From NCBI GenBank assembly GCA_002311655.1, contig DBYZ01000019.1, forward strand, positions 1 through 64,000: a stretch of DNA of 64,000 nucleotides. Direction: 5' to 3'. The notes under the pieces were generated by a model. The model was not told where the DNA came from, made no database searches, and worked only from the letters and a program-made list of their open reading frames with translations. Origin of the DNA: Bacteroidales bacterium UBA1173 (GTDB lineage Bacteria > Bacteroidota > Bacteroidia > Bacteroidales > F082). How positions within the stretch are numbered: position 1 is the first letter of the stretch; every line of letters starts with the position of its first letter. Position numbers and translations under genes: made by a program. Below, piece after piece: positions 24,262-33,394 of this stretch.

Positions 24262-25017
24262 ATGAATATAAAATTAAAAATATGGCGCCAGCATGATGCT
24301 GCTTCTAAAGGCAAATTGGTTGAATATCAATTAAATGATGTTCCTGCTGAGGCTTCGTTTTTGGAAATGTTGGACATCCTCAACGAACAGCTCGTTCTGA
24401 AAGGCGATGAGCCTGTCGCTTTCGACCACGACTGTCGCGAGGGCATCTGCGGCGCATGCGGATTATATATCAATGGACATCCTCATGGACGTTTTAAGAA
24501 CACTACGACTTGTCAGCTTCACATGCGTAAGTTCAAGGATGGCGACACCATCACTGTGGAGCCATGGCGCTCTGAGGCTTTCCCGATCATCAAGGATTTG
24601 ATGGTCGACCGTACGGCCCTCGATAAGCTGATTCAGGCTGGTGGTTACATCTCTGTCCACACTGGAGGTGTCCCTGACGCCAACGCCATCCCGATCAACA
24701 AACATGACGCTGATTTGGCAATGGACGCTGCGTCTTGCATAGGTTGCGGCGCATGCGTGGCGGCGTGCAAAAACGGCAGCGCAATGCTGTTTGTGGGAGC
24801 TAAAGTGTCACAGTTCGCACTTCTCCCGCAAGGTCAGATTGAATCGGCGGACCGTGTGCAGAAGATGGTGGCAAGAATGGATGAGCTTGGCTTCGGAAGC
24901 TGCTCTAACACCTATGCTTGCCAGGCAGAATGCCCCAAAGGGATATCTGTCACGAACATCGCTCGCATGAATCGTCAGTTTTTGGCTGCAAAAATTGCTG
25001 AGCCAATCAAAAAATAA
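24262..25017 (+). CDS. frdB: Fumarate reductase / succinate dehydrogenase iron-sulfur subunit
   Basis: Protein of 251 residues with three cluster sites: [2Fe-2S] in DCREGICGACGLYING plus TTTCQLH; [4Fe-4S] in SCIGCGACVAACKNGS; and the second set GSCSNTYACQAECPKGIS for the [3Fe-4S] cluster with a shared ligand. It carries electrons from the haem subunit to FrdA. The spacing of 22 bp after frdA and no promoter between them indicate one operon. Confidence 0.95.
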   Translation: MNIKLKIWRQHDAASKGKLVEYQLNDVPAEASFLEMLDILNEQLVLKGDEPVAFDHDCREGICGACGLYINGHPHGRFKNTTTCQLHMRKFKDGDTITVEPWRSEAFPIIKDLMVDRTALDKLIQAGGYISVHTGGVPDANAIPINKHDADLAMDAASCIGCGACVAACKNGSAMLFVGAKVSQFALLPQGQIESADRVQKMVARMDELGFGSCSNTYACQAECPKGISVTNIARMNRQFLAAKIAEPIKK

Positions 25018-25019
25018 CG

Positions 25020-25027
25020 TACCTTTG
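25020..25027 (+). promoter_or_regulatory. -7 box (TACCTTTG) before the GT4 gene
   Basis: Exact TAnnTTTG, 14 bp before the start codon at 25042 and directly after the frdB stop. Confidence 0.45.
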
Positions 25028-25041
25028 CAAAAAAGTCAAAG

Positions 25042-26178
25042 ATGAAAATAGCTGTAAATACTCGTTTGTTGTTGAAAGACAAGCTCGAAGGCATCGGTTG
25101 GGTGGCATATGAGACCCTCAGCCGTATCGTCAAGGCACATCCCGACGACGAGTTTTATTTCCTCTTCGACCGCAAGCCGGACCCGAAGTTCATCTTTGCT
25201 GAAAACGTCAAGTCTGTCGTGCTTTTCCCGCAGGCGCGGCATCCGTTTCTGTATATCATATACTTCGAAATATCAGTCAGACGCGCCCTCCGTAAGATTA
25301 AACCGGATGTGTTTTTGTCGACCGACGCATATCTCAGCTTGGGCTCAAAAACGCCGCAAATCGCTGTGTTTCATGATATTAACTTTGAGCATTTTCCGCA
25401 GGACTTCCCAAGATTGGCTCTATGGCATTATAAGAAGTTCTTCCCGAAATTTGCTCGTAAAGCCAAGAAAATCATTACTGTTTCGGAGTTTTCAAAGCAG
25501 GATATCATCGAGAAATATGGCGTGGAATCTGAGAAGATTAACGTGGTTTACAACGGTGCCAATGAAGGTTTTAGGCCTCTGCCTGAAGCAGAGAAATCGA
25601 TTATTAGAAATCAATATACCGCTGGTAATCAATACTTTATGTTTGTGGGCTCGCTGCATCCGCGCAAGAATCTGGCGAGATTGTTCCCAGCGTTCGATAT
25701 GTTTAAAGAACGTACCGGTTCCGACGTTAAGTTATTGATAGTGGGGGAGAAACGTTGGTGGACTGAGCCGATTCAGAAGGCTTACGAGGCGATGATACAT
25801 AAGGATGATGTGGTGTTTGTCGGACATCTTCAGATGAGCGAACTGCATCGTGTGACGGCGGCGGCGCTGGCATCGGTGTATGTGTCGTATTTTGAAGGCT
25901 TCGGCATCCCTATTGTGGAGGCTTACAAATGCGACGTGCCAGTGATAACGTCAAATGTCACCTCAATGCCTGAAGTAGCAGGCGATGCCGCACTTCTCGT
26001 CGACCCGTTCGATATCGAGTCGATTGCCAGCGCACTTGAATTGGTGATGGATGAAAATGTACGTAACTCATTGATAGAGAAGGGACGAATTCGCCGAAAC
26101 GATTTCTCGTGGGACAAGGCTGCTGAACAGTGGTACACTGTCATTTCGACCGAAGTGGAGAAAGCTCATAAAAACTGA
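25042..26178 (+). CDS. GT4-family glycosyltransferase
   Basis: GT-B fold glycosyltransferase of 378 residues. N-terminal domain begins MKIAVNTRLLLKDKLEGIGW; the linker has KIITVSEFSKQDIIEKYGV; the C-terminal nucleotide-sugar domain has FMFVGSLHPRKNLARL, VVFVGHLQMSELHRV and the EX7E-type donor site SYFEGFGIPIVEAYKCDVPVI (longer than shown in detail; the key glutamates flank GFGIPIV). It probably adds a sugar to a cell-surface glycan; the acceptor is unknown. The last ten residues (about STEVEKAHKN) are encoded by a dispersed palindromic repeat that has become part of the gene. It opens the long run of collinear housekeeping genes up to aroA. Confidence 0.88.
   Translation: MKIAVNTRLLLKDKLEGIGWVAYETLSRIVKAHPDDEFYFLFDRKPDPKFIFAENVKSVVLFPQARHPFLYIIYFEISVRRALRKIKPDVFLSTDAYLSLGSKTPQIAVFHDINFEHFPQDFPRLALWHYKKFFPKFARKAKKIITVSEFSKQDIIEKYGVESEKINVVYNGANEGFRPLPEAEKSIIRNQYTAGNQYFMFVGSLHPRKNLARLFPAFDMFKERTGSDVKLLIVGEKRWWTEPIQKAYEAMIHKDDVVFVGHLQMSELHRVTAAALASVYVSYFEGFGIPIVEAYKCDVPVITSNVTSMPEVAGDAALLVDPFDIESIASALELVMDENVRNSLIEKGRIRRNDFSWDKAAEQWYTVISTEVEKAHKN
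26140..26169 (+). repeat. TCATTTCGA-family repeat inside the 3' end of the GT4 gene
   Basis: GTCATTTCGACCGAAGTGG, then AGAAAGCTCAT: a shortened copy of the repeat at 18139-18178. It supplies the final codons of the glycosyltransferase. Confidence 0.75.
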
Positions 26179-26201
26179 AAACAAATTTAAAACTAAAAAC
26201 T

Positions 26202-27578
26202 ATGGAAAAGATTATCATGTATCCTGGTGAAAACAAAAAAGAAGCCGTGGATTGGAAAGACATTCAAGCTCAATACATTACAAATGTCGAACGTAATGTT
26301 TTGGTACTCGGCTCAGGTGGCCGTGAGCATGCTCTCGCATGGAAAATCGCCCAAAGTGAAAGAGTATCAAAGGTTTATATAGCTCCCGGCAACGCTGGAA
26401 CAGCTTCGGTTGGTGTTAATCTGTCAATAAATATCGCTGATTTTCAGGCAGTTAAAGATATAGTGCTGAGAAATAGAATCGATCTCGTGGTAGTGGGTCC
26501 CGAACAGCCTCTTGTCGATGGAATCGTCGATTTCTTCAAAAATGACGCTGAACTTAAAGACGTGAAAATCATCGGTCCTGACAAAAAAGGCGCGCAACTT
26601 GAGGGCTCCAAGGCTTTTGCCAAGGATTTTATGGAGAAATATGGCATCCCGACAGCAAAATGTTTCACCGTGACAGCGGAAAACCTTCTAGAGGGATTCG
26701 ATTATCTCGAAAGACTAGAACCTCCTTACGTTCTCAAAGCTGATGGTCTCGCTGCCGGTAAAGGTGTACTGATTCTCAATGAGTTAGCTGAGGCGAAGTC
26801 TGAATTGAAAGAGATGCTATCTGGTAAGTTCGGCTCGGCTTCGGCAAAAGTTGTCATCGAACAGTTTCTCAAAGGCATCGAGGTGTCAATGTTTGTCCTG
26901 ACTGATGGCGAGAACTATGTGATTCTTCCGGAAGCCAAGGATTACAAACGCATCGGCGATGGCGACACTGGTCTCAACACTGGCGGCATGGGAGCTGTCT
27001 CTCCAGTGCCTTTCGTCACCCCTGATTTCATCGCAAAAGTTGAAAATCGCATCATAAAACCTACGATAGAAGGTCTGAAAAAAGAGAAAATCGACTATAA
27101 AGGCTTCATTTTCTTGGGTTTGATGAACTGTGGTGGCGACCCTTACGTTATCGAATACAACGTGCGCATGGGCGATCCTGAGACTGAAGGTGTGATGACC
27201 CGCATCGACTCTGACTTCGCGGTATTGCTTGACAAATGCGCGCAGGGCAAACTCAATGAGGCTCATTATCAGGTGAGTCCAGAGACTTCTGTCACTGTGA
27301 TGCTCGTATCTGGCGGTTATCCTGAGAGTTACAAGAAAGGCATGAAGATTACGGGTCTCGACGACGTATGTCCATGCTGCATCGTGGCTCATGCTGGCAC
27401 TAAATTCGACGGTAACGACATCGTGACATCGGGAGGCCGTGTGATCGCTGTGACGGCTCACGGTAAAAACATTGAAGAGGCGAGGGAAAAAGCGTATCAT
27501 AGCGCCAAGATGATAAAATTTGACGGTAAGAATTTCCGCCATGACATTGGTTTAGATTTGATGAATTACAATGCTTAA
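26202..27578 (+). CDS. purD: Phosphoribosylamine-glycine ligase
   Basis: ATP-grasp enzyme of 458 residues making GAR from phosphoribosylamine and glycine in purine synthesis. Motifs: NVLVLGSGGREHALAWK, GPEQPLVDGIVDFF, YVLKADGLAAGKGV, and DGDTGLNTGGMGAVSPVP, then EYNVRMGDPETE. Family members usually begin right at the VLVLGSGGREHA strand; here about 30 residues come first (MEKIIMYPGENKKEAVDWKD...) and no internal Met allows a shorter start. The extension is therefore probably real. The 3' end overlaps the next gene by 8 bp. Confidence 0.93.
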   Translation: MEKIIMYPGENKKEAVDWKDIQAQYITNVERNVLVLGSGGREHALAWKIAQSERVSKVYIAPGNAGTASVGVNLSINIADFQAVKDIVLRNRIDLVVVGPEQPLVDGIVDFFKNDAELKDVKIIGPDKKGAQLEGSKAFAKDFMEKYGIPTAKCFTVTAENLLEGFDYLERLEPPYVLKADGLAAGKGVLILNELAEAKSELKEMLSGKFGSASAKVVIEQFLKGIEVSMFVLTDGENYVILPEAKDYKRIGDGDTGLNTGGMGAVSPVPFVTPDFIAKVENRIIKPTIEGLKKEKIDYKGFIFLGLMNCGGDPYVIEYNVRMGDPETEGVMTRIDSDFAVLLDKCAQGKLNEAHYQVSPETSVTVMLVSGGYPESYKKGMKITGLDDVCPCCIVAHAGTKFDGNDIVTSGGRVIAVTAHGKNIEEAREKAYHSAKMIKFDGKNFRHDIGLDLMNYNA

Positions 27579-28563
27579 GTTCTTCAAACAGAGTTATATA
27601 GCGCAACTTGTCGTGATAGTGCTGCTTATCGTGGCACTGTGGATTCCAGTCTTTGTGGAACATGTGTCGGATGTTGCAGTTGGAATGCCGACAACGCCAT
27701 TATTCAACCTCATCGCCAGTATTCTTGGTTACTCGGGACTGGCATTGACAATATTTACTTTCATTGTATTCGGAACCAGTGTCTTGTTTTTTAACTCGAT
27801 GCTTTCTGTGAATCAATTGGTTACGCGCAATAGCAGTATCGGTGCGTTAGTATACGTTTTGTGCTTGTGCAGCGTCCCGATACAAGATGAGTTCTATCCG
27901 TTTCTGCTTGCGAGTCCGTTGATAATGATGACAATACAAACAGTTTATCTGATTTATCAAGTTGAAAAACCGGAATCATATCTCATGAATGCAGGATGGT
28001 TTGTGGCAATGGCATCAATGTTGTATTTTCCGTCTATCATATTGATTATCTGGGTGTTAATCTCTATTGTTATAATGGATATATGCGGGTTTAAACAATT
28101 GCTTATTCCTGTTGTCGGATTCATTGTGCCATATTTCATCTTGTTTGCCTGTTTCTACTTTAACAGGACTTTAATCGAGAATATTGATAACTACTCATTG
28201 ACATTCAATGTGTTAAGTCTTGAGAGACTAGGCATGACGACCATAGAGATGATAGCATTGGTTCTGGTTTTTGTGTTGTTTGCTTTATCAATGTTGATGA
28301 TAAGGTCAGGAAATGCTGATAATTCCTTGAGTACTCGAAAAAAAGTGAATATCACTGTTTGGTTGTTCCTGTTCGGTTTCCTGATGCTTTTCATGCAAAA
28401 GCCAGTTGTTTGTAATGGCTTGATATTCATGACGTTGGCAATTTTTGTATCCATCGCTCTTTGTTATGTGAAAAAGACGAAAATAATTGATATTGTATTG
28501 ATAGTCTTTATGTTGGCGATAATTGTGAACCAATATCTGCCGTTGTTTGGTATAAAATTATGA
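27571..28563 (+). CDS. Polytopic membrane protein (DUF6427-like)
   Basis: Protein of 330 residues with about nine hydrophobic helices (for example VVIVLLIVALWIPVF, ALTIFTFIVFGTSVLFF, SIILIIWVLISIVIMDI, VLVFVLFALSMLMI). It has no recognised catalytic motif. Similar proteins are found beside purD or rnhB in other Bacteroidetes and are labelled DUF6427. The overlaps, 8 bp with purD and 4 bp with rnhB, show that it is co-translated with both. Its function is unknown. Confidence 0.75.
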   Translation: MLKFFKQSYIAQLVVIVLLIVALWIPVFVEHVSDVAVGMPTTPLFNLIASILGYSGLALTIFTFIVFGTSVLFFNSMLSVNQLVTRNSSIGALVYVLCLCSVPIQDEFYPFLLASPLIMMTIQTVYLIYQVEKPESYLMNAGWFVAMASMLYFPSIILIIWVLISIVIMDICGFKQLLIPVVGFIVPYFILFACFYFNRTLIENIDNYSLTFNVLSLERLGMTTIEMIALVLVFVLFALSMLMIRSGNADNSLSTRKKVNITVWLFLFGFLMLFMQKPVVCNGLIFMTLAIFVSIALCYVKKTKIIDIVLIVFMLAIIVNQYLPLFGIKL

Positions 28564-29156
28564 ATTTGAAGCCGTTTTTCACCGATAATTTGATTGAGGC
28601 TGGCTGTGACGAGGCTGGTCGTGGATGCATTGCTGGTCCTGTGGTGGCTGCTGCGGTCATACTTCCTCGCGGTGCTGATTTTCCGGAGTTCGATGACTCG
28701 AAAAAACTAACCGAAAAACAACGTGAGAAGCTGAGAATCAAGGTGTTGGAGAATGCAGCCGCTTATGGTGTCGGTATCGTGTCAGCAGAGGAAATCGACG
28801 AAATAAATATCTTGAATGCCTCGTTTTTGGCGATGCATCGTGCCATCGACCAGTTGAAGATTCGTCCTGAACTGCTGCTCATCGACGGTAACAGGTTTAA
28901 CAAATATCACGATATCAAACATCAGTGCATTGTGGGCGGTGACGCGAAATACCAATCAATAGCCGCAGCTTCCATTTTGGCGAAAACGACACGTGATCAT
29001 TTTATGCAAGAGCTTGATAATCAATATCCTCTGTATAATTGGAAACAAAATAAAGGTTATCCGACAATTGAGCATAAAAACGCGGTGGCAGAACATGGAA
29101 TGTCGCCGTACCACCGAAAAACGTTCAATATGTCGATACAGTTGAAATTATTTTAG
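28560..29156 (+). CDS. rnhB: Ribonuclease HII
   Basis: Protein of 198 residues that cleaves RNA in RNA-DNA hybrids, including single ribonucleotides in DNA. Metal-binding residues are visible: Asp17-Glu18 in GCDEAGRGCIAGP and an Asp in LLLIDGNRF, followed by the later KTTRDHFM segment; DDSKKLTEKQRE is a family marker. The start ATG overlaps the preceding stop by 4 bp. The C-terminus (HRKTFNMSIQLKLF) ends like other members. Confidence 0.93.
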   Translation: MNLKPFFTDNLIEAGCDEAGRGCIAGPVVAAAVILPRGADFPEFDDSKKLTEKQREKLRIKVLENAAAYGVGIVSAEEIDEINILNASFLAMHRAIDQLKIRPELLLIDGNRFNKYHDIKHQCIVGGDAKYQSIAAASILAKTTRDHFMQELDNQYPLYNWKQNKGYPTIEHKNAVAEHGMSPYHRKTFNMSIQLKLF

Positions 29157-29207
29157 GATTTGTAAAACAAACTTCGACCTTTCACGTTCTATCTAAAAAC
29201 GAATATT

Positions 29208-30764
29208 ATGGCAAACACAAGAATTCTTTGGGCTGACGATGAGATTGAACTTCTCAAGCCGCATATTATGTTTCTGGAACAGAAAGGGTACGAGGTGGAG
29301 ACTGCAAACAATGGCAGTGACGCAGTGGAAATGGTTCATAATGAACACTTTGACATTGTTTTTCTTGATGAACAGATGCCTGGAATATCTGGCGTTGAAG
29401 CCCTCGAAAAGATCAAAGCTGATTTCCCGAACCTGCCTGTCGTGATGATTACGAAGAGCGAGGAGGAACGCATCATGGAGGACGCCATCGGCAGCAATAT
29501 AGCGGATTACCTGATAAAACCGGTCAATCCGAACCAGATCCTGCTTTCGCTGAAACGTAACCTCGAGAATAAAAAACTCGTCGACGAGAAATCGACTTCA
29601 TTGTATCAGCAGGAGTTCCGAAAAATAGGAATGGACCTGAACAACAATCTTGATTACAATGAATGGATTGGGGTTTATAAAAACCTGACACGTTGGGAAA
29701 TCGAGCTTCAGAAATCGACCGATGAGGGCATCAAGGAGGTGCTTTTCATGCAGAAAAACGAGGCAAACACCCAGTTTTCACGTTATGTCGAGAAAAACTA
29801 CTGCGACTGGGTCTCCGGAAAGGGTGTCAACAAGCCCACTATGTCGCACACACTGATGAAAGACAAGGTGTTTACACGTCTTGAGAATAGCGATAAGCCG
29901 TTGTTTTTCATACTGATAGATAATCTGCGCTATGACCAGTGGAAAGCGATTCAACCGTTGGTGGAAAACTATTTCCGTGTCGCTGACGACGATATTTACT
30001 ACAGCATTTTGCCGACAACGACACAATATGCCCGTAATTCAATTTTCGCTGGTCTGATGCCACTTGAAATCCGCCGTCATTATCCTAAATACTGGACCGA
30101 TGAGGAGGATGAAGGCACGAAAAACCAGTTCGAGGGCGAGCTTCTGGGCGAACAACTGCGCCGATACGGAAAGAATATCAAGTATTCATATAATAAAGTC
30201 CTGAATCTGGCTGCTGGAAAGAAGCTCTACGAGCAGATGAATAACCTGATGCAGAATAAGTTAAACGTCATCGTTTATAACTTCGTTGACATGCTTTCAC
30301 ACGCACGAACCGAGATGGAGATCATCCGTGAGCTTGCCGACGACGAGGTTGCATATCGCTCGCTGATGTTGTCGTGGTTTGAGCATTCATCGCTCTTCGA
30401 CATGATGAAATTCATAGCAAACAAAGGCTGTGAGGCTATCGTGACCACCGACCATGGCTCTGTCTGGGTAAAGAATCCGGTGAAGATTCTTGGCGACAAG
30501 GCTGTCAATACAAATTTGAGATATAAATATGGTAAATCATTGAATTACAACGCTAAAGAGGTGTTTGTGGTGAAAGATCCTGAGAAAATTTTCTTGCCTC
30601 GCATCAACGTCTCCACATCATATGTCTTCGCGCGTTCCAATGATTTCTTCGCATATCCGAATAATTATAATTATTACGTCAATTATTACAGGAATACATT
30701 CCAACATGGCGGTATCTCCATGAACGAGATGATGATTCCTGTCGCATATCTTAAGGCAAAATGA
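29208..30764 (+). CDS. porX: T9SS response regulator PorX (REC-PglZ)
   Basis: Protein of 518 residues. Residues 1-120 form a receiver domain with acidic pocket D10/D11, phospho-acceptor Asp54 (DIVFLDEQMPG) and a lysine in MITKSEEER. After a helical linker comes a PglZ (alkaline phosphatase-superfamily) domain with LFFILIDNLRYDQWK, SILPTTTQYARNSIFAG and VTTDHGSVWV, which carry metal-binding acidic and histidine residues. The length matches PorX of Porphyromonas gingivalis, which works with the kinase PorY to control the type IX secretion system. The sensor kinase gene is not in the window. The gene sits in a housekeeping operon, not with T9SS structural genes. Confidence 0.93.
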   Translation: MANTRILWADDEIELLKPHIMFLEQKGYEVETANNGSDAVEMVHNEHFDIVFLDEQMPGISGVEALEKIKADFPNLPVVMITKSEEERIMEDAIGSNIADYLIKPVNPNQILLSLKRNLENKKLVDEKSTSLYQQEFRKIGMDLNNNLDYNEWIGVYKNLTRWEIELQKSTDEGIKEVLFMQKNEANTQFSRYVEKNYCDWVSGKGVNKPTMSHTLMKDKVFTRLENSDKPLFFILIDNLRYDQWKAIQPLVENYFRVADDDIYYSILPTTTQYARNSIFAGLMPLEIRRHYPKYWTDEEDEGTKNQFEGELLGEQLRRYGKNIKYSYNKVLNLAAGKKLYEQMNNLMQNKLNVIVYNFVDMLSHARTEMEIIRELADDEVAYRSLMLSWFEHSSLFDMMKFIANKGCEAIVTTDHGSVWVKNPVKILGDKAVNTNLRYKYGKSLNYNAKEVFVVKDPEKIFLPRINVSTSYVFARSNDFFAYPNNYNYYVNYYRNTFQHGGISMNEMMIPVAYLKAK

Positions 30765-31192
30765 TGGAAAAATCATTCATAATCAACGGCGTAGACGAGC
30801 TCTCGCAGGTGTCGGAACTTCTGATTTCCTGGCGCGAGAAATCGAATATCATCGCTTTTTACGGTCCGATGGGCGCCGGCAAAACCACTTTGATCAAGAA
30901 TCTATGCCATAAGCTTGGCGTCACAGATGAAGTCAACAGCCCGACATTTGCCCTTGTAAATGAGTATCCTACGCCGATAGAAGGCTCGATTTTCCACTTC
31001 GATTTCTACAGAATCAAGAAGTTGGAGGAGGTTTACGACATCGGCTATGAGGATTATTTCTACAGTGGAAGATTATGTCTGTTGGAATGGCCTGAACTCA
31101 TCGACCCGTTGATGCCTGACCACTTCATCAAAGTCGAAATCGCACTGGGAGATACCGATAACGCAAGAACTATTAAATGTACTGAAGTTTGA
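30761..31192 (+). CDS. tsaE: tRNA threonylcarbamoyladenosine biosynthesis ATPase TsaE
   Basis: Protein of 143 residues with Walker A GPMGAGKTTLIK, the NSPTFALVNEY segment, and HFDFYRIKKLEE plus LLEWPELI, all typical of TsaE. It is the ATPase that supports the TsaBD complex in making t6A on ANN-decoding tRNAs. Its start overlaps porX by 4 bp and its TGA overlaps the TTG start of aroB. Confidence 0.93.
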   Translation: MMEKSFIINGVDELSQVSELLISWREKSNIIAFYGPMGAGKTTLIKNLCHKLGVTDEVNSPTFALVNEYPTPIEGSIFHFDFYRIKKLEEVYDIGYEDYFYSGRLCLLEWPELIDPLMPDHFIKVEIALGDTDNARTIKCTEV

Positions 31193-32223
31193 TACTGTAC
31201 AAAAACGACATAAAAAAGCTAACTGAAATCATCGCTTCTCACACAAAAGTGTTCCTGCTTTTGGATGAGAACTCCAATCGTTTTTGTCTCTCAATCATAA
31301 ATAATATTGATTTTTTAAAATCAAATACTATAAAAATCGTCATTCCTTCGGGGGAGCATAACAAGAACATAGAAACTGTTCAATATATTTGGTCGAAACT
31401 TATTGAAAATCATGCTGATAGAAAGTCGCTGCTGATAAATGTCGGGGGCGGAATGGTTACCGACATAGGTGGTTTTGCGGCATCGTGCTATCAACGCGGC
31501 ATCGATTTTATAAATATTCCCACAACGCTATTGGGAATGATTGACGCATCAATTGGTGGTAAGACTGGCATTGATTTTCAGGGACTTAAAAACCAAATCG
31601 GAGTTTTCTCGCAGCCGATAGCAGTGGTGGTTCTCTTTGAGTTTCTTGAATCTTTGCCCAAACGTGAGCTTCTTTCAGGTCTTGCTGAGGTTATAAAATG
31701 CGGCTTCATTGCCGATAAAGCTTTTCTGGAAGCTAAACTGCCTCTGACTCATGAGTTTGTCATTAAAGCCATAAAGGCAAAAGATGAAATCACTGCATCA
31801 GATACCAACGAAAAGGGTAGACGCAAAATCTTGAATTTCGGTCACACTATCGGTCATGCACTTGAGACATATCTTCTTGATACTCAAAAGAGTATAACAC
31901 ATGGAGAAGGCGTGGCGCTCGGCATGATTCCTGCATTATATTTGTCTGAAAAGTATTTGAATTTAAATCATCAAATAACATTATATTATAAAGAAATATA
32001 TAAGCAAAATTTCAATAGAATTGATTTGACTGACATTCCTATTGAAAGTTTGATGGAAATAATGCTTCATGACAAGAAAAATGAGGGCGGCGACATCCGT
32101 TTCGTGCTGATTGAAGATTATGGTAAACCTGTTTTTGACGTTGTAGTGAAGCATGATGATATTATTGATTCAATAAATTATCTCATTGATTATCAAAACG
32201 ATGCGAATTATTGGGGCAGATAA
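31189..32223 (+). CDS. aroB: 3-dehydroquinate synthase
   Basis: Protein of 344 residues of the shikimate pathway, converting DAHP to 3-dehydroquinate with NAD and a divalent metal. Motifs: IPSGEHNKN, INVGGGMVTDIGGFAASCYQRGID, PTTLLGMIDASIGGKTGID and the metal ligands in NFGHTIGHALE and THGEGVALGM. The start is a TTG at 31189 overlapping the tsaE stop (TTGA); no ATG is available before the first conserved strand, and the N-terminus is slightly shorter than usual. The gene overlaps aroA. Confidence 0.93.
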   Translation: MILYKNDIKKLTEIIASHTKVFLLLDENSNRFCLSIINNIDFLKSNTIKIVIPSGEHNKNIETVQYIWSKLIENHADRKSLLINVGGGMVTDIGGFAASCYQRGIDFINIPTTLLGMIDASIGGKTGIDFQGLKNQIGVFSQPIAVVVLFEFLESLPKRELLSGLAEVIKCGFIADKAFLEAKLPLTHEFVIKAIKAKDEITASDTNEKGRRKILNFGHTIGHALETYLLDTQKSITHGEGVALGMIPALYLSEKYLNLNHQITLYYKEIYKQNFNRIDLTDIPIESLMEIMLHDKKNEGGDIRFVLIEDYGKPVFDVVVKHDDIIDSINYLIDYQNDANYWGR

Positions 32224-33352
32224 GACCTTTGATGTCGATGTCAACCTTGTCGGCAGCAAGAGCGAGTCAAACCGCGCCCTGATGATCAGCTATTATGGCG
32301 GTTTCGCTCCACTCATAAAGAATTTGTCGGAATCCGATGACACAAAATTGTTAAAAGAGATTCTTGATACTTTTCCTGAAACCATCGACTGCCAAAACGC
32401 TGGCACGGTGTTTCGTTTCCTCTTGACGGCATTGTCTTTACGCGACGGTCATCATATTTTGACTGGCTCCGACCGAATGCTTGAGCGTCCCGTTGGTGAC
32501 CTGGTTGATGCCCTGCGTTCAATAGGCGCCGACATTGAGTATTTGGGGCAGGAGGGATATCCTCCGTTGAGGGTAAATGGTCGGGATTTAAAAATTGATA
32601 ACGTATCTGTTGACATCACAAAATCATCGCAATTTGCGTCGTCCCTGCTGTTGGCGATGCCAAAATCATTGCATCTGGACGGCGACATGTCATCACTGCC
32701 TTACATCGACATGACTATCGATATGATGCGAAAATTTGGTGTTGATGTTCATCGTGATGGTCGTGATGTTTTTGTGCAACAGTCTGAATATCAAGATGTT
32801 GAATGCACAGTGGAATCGGATTGGACATGTGCCTCATATTGGTTCGAAATCGTCGCTTTTAGTGAAAACGGTCGTGCCAGGTTGCGCAATCTTCATCTGG
32901 ATTCCAAGCAAGGTGATGCCATCGTTGCGAAATGGTTCGAGAGTTTTGGAGTGAAAACTGTTCAAGAGGGTGATGATGTAATCGTCGAAAAAAAATATCC
33001 GGTGTGTTTGGATAATTTATCATTCGATTTCATCAACAACCCTGATTTGTATCCTACCATCGCCGCCACCTGTGCGGGACTTGGTGTGAAGGCGGATTTC
33101 ACGGGTTTGCGCAATCTCATCCACAAGGAATCGGATCGGGTGGCGGCGATGACTACTGAATTATCAAAAATCCCGTTGGTACAGACGTGCCACGGCGCGT
33201 CTCTACCGAATTTCGATTCCCACGGCGACCATCGTATCGCAATGGCACTTGCGCCTCTCGCAATGAAAATCGGCGCCATTGAAATCAATAACGCCGAAGT
33301 TGTTTCTAAATCTTATCCCAACTTTTGGAAAGAGTTTGAAGGAATACTTTAA
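32201..33352 (+). CDS. aroA: 3-phosphoshikimate 1-carboxyvinyltransferase (EPSP synthase)
   Basis: Protein of 383 residues of the shikimate pathway. Motifs: GSKSESNRALM, NAGTVFRFLLTAL, RPVGDLVDALRSIGADI and, near the end, LRNLIHKESDRVAAM followed by DHRIAMALAP. The ATG at 32201 is chosen; it lies inside the 3' end of aroB (23-bp overlap). An upstream TTG at 32186 is less likely. The usual substrate-site residues (Lys in GSKSESNR, Arg in KESDR) are present. Confidence 0.93.
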   Translation: MRIIGADKTFDVDVNLVGSKSESNRALMISYYGGFAPLIKNLSESDDTKLLKEILDTFPETIDCQNAGTVFRFLLTALSLRDGHHILTGSDRMLERPVGDLVDALRSIGADIEYLGQEGYPPLRVNGRDLKIDNVSVDITKSSQFASSLLLAMPKSLHLDGDMSSLPYIDMTIDMMRKFGVDVHRDGRDVFVQQSEYQDVECTVESDWTCASYWFEIVAFSENGRARLRNLHLDSKQGDAIVAKWFESFGVKTVQEGDDVIVEKKYPVCLDNLSFDFINNPDLYPTIAATCAGLGVKADFTGLRNLIHKESDRVAAMTTELSKIPLVQTCHGASLPNFDSHGDHRIAMALAPLAMKIGAIEINNAEVVSKSYPNFWKEFEGIL

Positions 33353-33387
33353 CTTCAAACTTCAAACTTCAAACTCCAAACTTCAAA
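33353..33387. repeat. Heptamer array (CTTCAAA x5)
   Basis: Five consecutive 7-bp units directly after the aroA stop: four CTTCAAA and one CTCCAAA. It fills most of the 42-bp gap to the convergent lutA-like gene. The same unit is repeated at 40883-40944 and 53951-53999. Confidence 0.85.
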
Positions 33388-33394
33388 CTGAATA

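Noticed and set aside
33353..33387. Possible CRISPR array or iterons
   Set aside because: Units are 7 bp with no spacers and no cas genes or replication gene nearby, so this is a simple tandem repeat.
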